From the NCBI RefSeq assembly GCF_900108515.1, contig NZ_FNWW01000004.1, positions 124,001 through 188,000 on the forward strand: a DNA stretch of 64,000 nt, in the 5' to 3' direction. The position numbers were made by a program, and so were the translations under genes. The notes under the pieces are model-generated. The model did not search any database. It was not told where the DNA came from and saw only the letters and a program-made list of their open reading frames with translations. This DNA is from Halobacillus karajensis (lineage in GTDB: Bacteria; Bacillota; Bacilli; Bacillales; Halobacillaceae). This document shows, in pieces, positions 61,038 to 64,000 of this stretch (its first letter is position 1; each line of letters opens with the position of its first letter).

Positions 61038-61241
61038 TTACACTTCTTTGAAATATTCTTTATAAAATCCACCCATACGACCTGAGTTATCAATGACAAA
61101 ATAAAACTCTTCACTTTCATTTTTTACATCATATACTTTACCTGGGGTAAGTACATGATTCACTACGAATTTCTTTGCGTCATTATGAATACACTCAATT
61201 TGTTTAATTGTATCATGATTCTCCCAATCTTTGTGAATCAT
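61038..61241 (-). CDS. DUF6501 family small protein
   Basis: This 67-residue soluble protein starts MIHKDWENHDTIKQIECIHN and ends GRMGGFYKEYFKEV, with the segment LTPGKVYDVKNESEEFYFVI between. It fits the small DUF6501 family of Bacilli, of unknown function. The longer ORF begins at 61298, but AAGGAGG lies just before the ATG at 61241. It sits between the YtcJ-like and MhqD-like genes on the same strand, 73 bases after the latter, and has its own terminator. Confidence 0.8.
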   Translation of the reverse strand: MIHKDWENHDTIKQIECIHNDAKKFVVNHVLTPGKVYDVKNESEEFYFVIDNSGRMGGFYKEYFKEV

Positions 61242-61313
61242 ATTATGCCTCCTTGTTTTCTGCGTGCTCCTATCATACAACGAACGGCTATAGGACACAA
61301 TATTCCGGGAGAG

Positions 61314-61919
61314 TTAAAATTGAGATTTATACCATCTCGCCGCTGTATTCACTTCGGTCTCAGTTAACTGATGCCCCATACGTTCCCAATGGACAGTCAC
61401 ATCTGCTCCAGCATTTGAAAGTAATTCCTTCAACTCTTCGGTTTCATGAGCCGGGCAAATCGGATCATTTTCACCTGCCCCGATGAATACAGGAAGTCCA
61501 GATTGCTGAGGTATATCAATCCCCCGGCGTGGAACCATCGGATGAAATAACAATGCTCCTTCCAAGCTATTGTTAAAATGGAACAACAGACTTCCAGCAA
61601 TATTTGCGCCATTAGAATACCCTACAGCAACGACTTTATTCCGGTCAAAACCATATTCAGAACTTGCTTCGTTTAAAAAAGTATCCAGTTCCTTCGTCCT
61701 CGCTATGAGGTCCTCTTCATCGAAAACTCCTTCCCTTAATCGTTTAAAAAAGCGCGGCATCCCATTTTCTGATACATTTCCTCTTACAGAAAGTACAGAA
61801 GCTTCAGGATCGATCATTTTAGCTAGAGGTAACAAATCTTGTTCTGTGCCCCCTGTACCATGAAGAAGTAGTAACGTCCGATCAGAAGCCCCTTTTTTAA
61901 AAACATGTTTCATAATCAT
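61314..61919 (-). CDS. mhqD: MhqD-like carboxylesterase/alpha-beta hydrolase
   Basis: This 201-residue alpha/beta hydrolase closely resembles B. subtilis MhqD, induced by quinone and catechol stress and controlled there by MhqR. The nucleophile Ser is in VAVGYSNGANIAGSLLF (about 99-115). The Asp is in PVFIGAGENDPICPAHE (about 145) and the His in MGHQLTETE (about 185). The oxyanion segment LLLLHGTGGTEQDLLPL is near residue 16. AGGAGG lies nine bases before the first of two in-frame ATGs, favouring 61919. No MhqR-type gene is adjacent. Confidence 0.9.
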   Translation of the reverse strand: MIMKHVFKKGASDRTLLLLHGTGGTEQDLLPLAKMIDPEASVLSVRGNVSENGMPRFFKRLREGVFDEEDLIARTKELDTFLNEASSEYGFDRNKVVAVGYSNGANIAGSLLFHFNNSLEGALLFHPMVPRRGIDIPQQSGLPVFIGAGENDPICPAHETEELKELLSNAGADVTVHWERMGHQLTETEVNTAARWYKSQF

Positions 61920-62010
61920 AATCCATTGCCTCCTATATTATCCTTGCAGAATATGTTGAATTAACCAATATCTACGATTATTTTATCTTCATTTCAAGAT
62001 AAGGTCAAAA

Positions 62011-63042
62011 TCAGCGCTTATATGCATTCTTAAATACGAACGGGAGAATTAAAACAATGATTAATAACCGAATTGTTTGCAATGAACTAACGATTGCGGG
62101 CTCGCCCCCTGTTTGTTCTGCTGTAATCGACATCTCTACAAGTCCTCCCGGGGCCAGTGATAAAACAGCTGTAGTTAAATTCATAGCCGTCCACCAGCTT
62201 AATAAAAAGGATAATCCAATCCCTAAACCAATCGTAAACAAAGCCAATATAAAAAAGTATAAACATGTCTTTCCGGATAGAATGATTTCCCTTAGAGAAA
62301 CCGTATGACCTAAATAAGCTCCGATAATAAGTTGAGCCAAAATGAAAAGGACTTCAGGCAATGGATAAAACGGGGCCCCGGACGACTGCAAAATCCCAAT
62401 GGACAACATGGGCACGATTACAAGAGAAGCGGGAACGATGTCTCTGATCTTCCAACCGATTAAGGCAAAAATGACATAAAGCGGAATCGTCCATAAAGAG
62501 CCGTCTTCTGTGTTTATTAGCTCCCCAGCTCCTCCATCGGGTGAGGAACTCGATACCCAATGAGTGGCGAAAAAAGGAATAATGAATAATACACTAACAA
62601 GCCTTAATGTATGGAAAATCGTAACGAGTGCACTATTCCCTTTTAAAGCATCGCTGACCGCAATCATTGCCGACAGCCCTCCTGGCGAGCTTCCCACTAG
62701 TGCTGTCATCTTATCAATATTCGCAAATTTAGATATGTAAAGTCCGGCTATTAAGCTGAACCCAATCATTAAAATCGTTAACACTGTATACGGCAGTATG
62801 TATGGAACAATCAAAGCAAATGTCTGTGCAGTGAAACTGAGCCCGATCTGAATACCGAGTAAAACAAAAGCCATGCTTTTTGCTATAGGGGACGTATCTG
62901 ATTCCAAAGAGGAGCAATATTTAGCAATTACTACAAATACGATTGGCCCCAATATCCATGGAATAGGGATCCCAAGGATTTTAAATAGCGCCCCTCCTGG
63001 GAGAGCAACGAGATAAGTTTTCATCATCGGGATCCTAGTCAC
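62011..63042 (-). CDS. AbrB-family membrane protein (PF05145)
   Basis: This 343-residue polytopic protein belongs to the AbrB membrane-protein family (once called putative ammonia monooxygenase; unrelated to the AbrB transition-state regulator). Its internal duplication is visible: LPGGALFKILGIPIPWILGP (about 14) and ALIGWKIRDIVPASLVIVPM (about 196) start similar halves. GSSPGGLSAMIAVSDALKG (about 116) and LSLAPGGLVEMSITAEQTGG (about 292) are paired motifs. About nine helices are predicted. GTG at 63042 follows GGAGG with good spacing. Function is unknown; transport is a guess. Confidence 0.87.
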   Translation of the reverse strand: MTRIPMMKTYLVALPGGALFKILGIPIPWILGPIVFVVIAKYCSSLESDTSPIAKSMAFVLLGIQIGLSFTAQTFALIVPYILPYTVLTILMIGFSLIAGLYISKFANIDKMTALVGSSPGGLSAMIAVSDALKGNSALVTIFHTLRLVSVLFIIPFFATHWVSSSSPDGGAGELINTEDGSLWTIPLYVIFALIGWKIRDIVPASLVIVPMLSIGILQSSGAPFYPLPEVLFILAQLIIGAYLGHTVSLREIILSGKTCLYFFILALFTIGLGIGLSFLLSWWTAMNLTTAVLSLAPGGLVEMSITAEQTGGEPAIVSSLQTIRLLIIVLILPFVFKNAYKR

Positions 63043-63151
63043 TAAAAAAAACCTCCTATGGCTGAATTAACAAATCCCCCGGTGTTTACAAGTACTACAA
63101 TGGAACCTCCATTTAGAATAATAAAAATCAAACGTTAAACAAGTTTCGAAT

Positions 63152-63189
63152 AGGAATAGCCGCTTCCTTTATAGGAAGCGGCTATTCCT
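63152..63189. terminator. Perfect 16-base inverted repeat, likely terminator
   Basis: AGGAATAGCCGCTTCC pairs perfectly with GGAAGCGGCTATTCCT around TTTATA. It overlaps the 3' end of the TetR pseudogene. U-tracts are weak on both sides. Confidence 0.65.
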
Positions 63190-63568
63190 TTGCTACCCCA
63201 TTCTCAATCAAATCGAACAACTGATCATAATCTTATAAGTTTCCATTAAATCCTCATGCCTTTTTTGTACGGTAAAAAAGGGTGAGATTTTTATCGCTGC
63301 TGTGCAATTCTCGAATCATCTGGTCAATATGATACGTTTCTGGAATTAAGCAAGGTATATAACAGACGATAAAGTTTATGATTGGGTGGTTCCTCTCAGG
63401 AATTTGTTTAATTTGTTTCGTCATCTCTTCCATGATGTATTTCATGTAAGTAAAGATGAGATGTTCCTTGGTATTGAAGTATTCATAGAAAGTGCTCCGG
63501 CTTACGTTAAGTTTGTCCGAGAGTTATTTTAATGAAACCTATGGGATCAGGATCTTTTTTCTTCTCAA
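63182..63568 (-). pseudogene. Decayed TetR-family regulator
   Basis: A good ribosome site (GGGGGAGG) precedes TTG 63568, followed by MRRKKILIP. The same frame then has TAG (63541), VSLK, TAA (63526; a Glu GAA would fit), and LSDKLNVSRSTFYEYF, a clear TetR helix-turn-helix. About 14 residues of the normal N-terminal domain are missing between the two parts. The frame runs on to FYRTKK. Two further shifts then yield HEDLMETYKI and YDQLFDLIENGVAKE, typical of a TetR C-terminus, ending at the hairpin. Two stops, a deletion and two frameshifts make it a clear pseudogene. Confidence 0.88.
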
Positions 63569-63646
63569 ACTTTTTCTCCTCCCCCTTCTTTTATTGTACC
63601 AGCTGGAGAAGGGGAAAGAACGTTCATTGTTGACACATCCGCTTTC

Positions 63647-64000
63647 CTACTCAAAAAGATGCGTTAAATACCCGTAGCCTTCTTGTTCCATTTCCCCTTT
63701 TGGAATAAACTTCAGCGCAGCAGAATTAATGCAATAACGAAGCCCGCCCCGATCAGAAGGACCATCTTCAAAAACATGTCCAAGGTGAGAATCTGCACGA
63801 TCGCTTCGTACTTCCGTGCGGAACATTCCATGAGAAGTGTCCACTTCTTCTTTGACCTGCTGCTTTTCAATAGGTTTAGTAAAGCTTGGCCAACCACATC
63901 CAGCATCGTATTTATCCCGGGAACTGAAGAGTGGTTCGCCTGAAACAATATCGACATAGATCCCTTCTTCGTCGTGATCATGGAATTCATTTTGGAATGG
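63647..64000 (-). CDS. msrB: Peptide methionine-R-sulfoxide reductase MsrB (5' end outside window)
   Basis: MsrB reduces methionine-R-sulfoxide in oxidised proteins. The visible 117 residues start inside the protein ([20 protein letters not shown]) and run to the stop. The first zinc-Cys site motif [13 protein letters not shown], then [19 protein letters not shown] and the catalytic [13 protein letters not shown] are present. The second CxxC zinc pair usual in many MsrB proteins is not seen. It is truncated only by the window edge. Whether it is fused to or co-transcribed with msrA cannot be seen. The C-terminus lies 80 bases beyond the TetR pseudogene start. Confidence 0.95.
   Translation of the reverse strand, partial: PFQNEFHDHDEEGIYVDIVSGEPLFSSRDKYDAGCGWPSFTKPIEKQQVKEEVDTSHGMFRTEVRSDRADSHLGHVFEDGPSDRGGLRYCINSAALKFIPKGEMEQEGYGYLTHLFE

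Overview
The window looks like chromosomal DNA of a low-GC, endospore-forming member of the Bacillaceae. Gene order from ynzC to parC follows the Bacillus subtilis yne region (ynzC, tkt, yneF, ccdA, yneI, ccdC, yneK, citB, yneN, tlp, yneP, yneQ, yneR, plsY, yneT, parE, parC). A betaine-type transporter of the OpuF layout and the overall gene content fit a halotolerant genus near Halobacillus, Thalassobacillus or Virgibacillus; the genus is an inference. No rRNA, tRNA, complete insertion sequence, prophage or CRISPR array was seen.

Region 1 (1-23.6 kb) is conserved housekeeping: transketolase, cytochrome c maturation (ccdA, ccdC), aconitase, a TlpA/ResA-like thioredoxin, the spore protein Tlp, thioesterase YneP, FolE2, YidD, PlsY and topoisomerase IV. 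Departures from the usual order are: a lone MrpB-type antiporter subunit beside a decayed yneI; a tandem SpoVK-type AAA+ ATPase after tlp; folE2-yidD after yneR; and an OpuF-type compatible-solute transporter between plsY and yneT. parE has a LexA box inside its promoter, and a structured, possibly transcribed segment lies upstream of it.

Region 2 (23.6-38.4 kb) is catabolic and membrane-related. A TetR regulator precedes a seven-gene leucine/isovalerate degradation operon (yngJ, yngI, yngHA, yngHB, yngG, yngF, yngE) carrying a CcpA cre site and a TetR-type operator. Then come an AcsA-like acyl-CoA synthetase, a flotillin with a SigW-like promoter, and a two-gene sulfolipid (SQDG) operon (UDP-sulfoquinovose synthase plus SqdX-like glycosyltransferase) with a possible PhoP box.

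Region 3 (38.4-47.8 kb) is accessory. It starts with about 1.1 kb of AT-rich, gene-free DNA holding palindromes and SOS-box-like sites. A short repeat occurs four times as two nested inverted pairs (38.4/46.8 kb and 38.5/44.1 kb). Inside are a secreted permuted NlpC/P60-like protein, a DnaQ-BRCT exonuclease, a Fur-controlled nitroreductase, a frameshifted siderophore-binding lipoprotein with a strong Fur box, and a YusW-family lipoprotein broken at a run of eight C. CvfB, an LLM oxidoreductase, a PadR regulator and a quinone-oxidoreductase-like gene follow.

Region 4 (47.9-64 kb) is mostly minus-strand core genes: a YocH-like LysM/3D protein with a WalR-like site, ABC-F protein YkpA, YdjO and a cold-shock protein, Cu/Zn superoxide dismutase, the double dynamin DynA, a P1 peptidase, acylphosphatase, ferredoxin, a histidine phosphatase, a YtcJ-like amidohydrolase, an MhqD-like hydrolase, an AbrB-family membrane protein and a partial msrB at the edge. 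Two further decayed genes are a gamma-glutamylcyclotransferase-like gene and a TetR regulator. Broken genes in the window total five clear cases: yneI, the siderophore-binding protein, YusW, GGCT and TetR.
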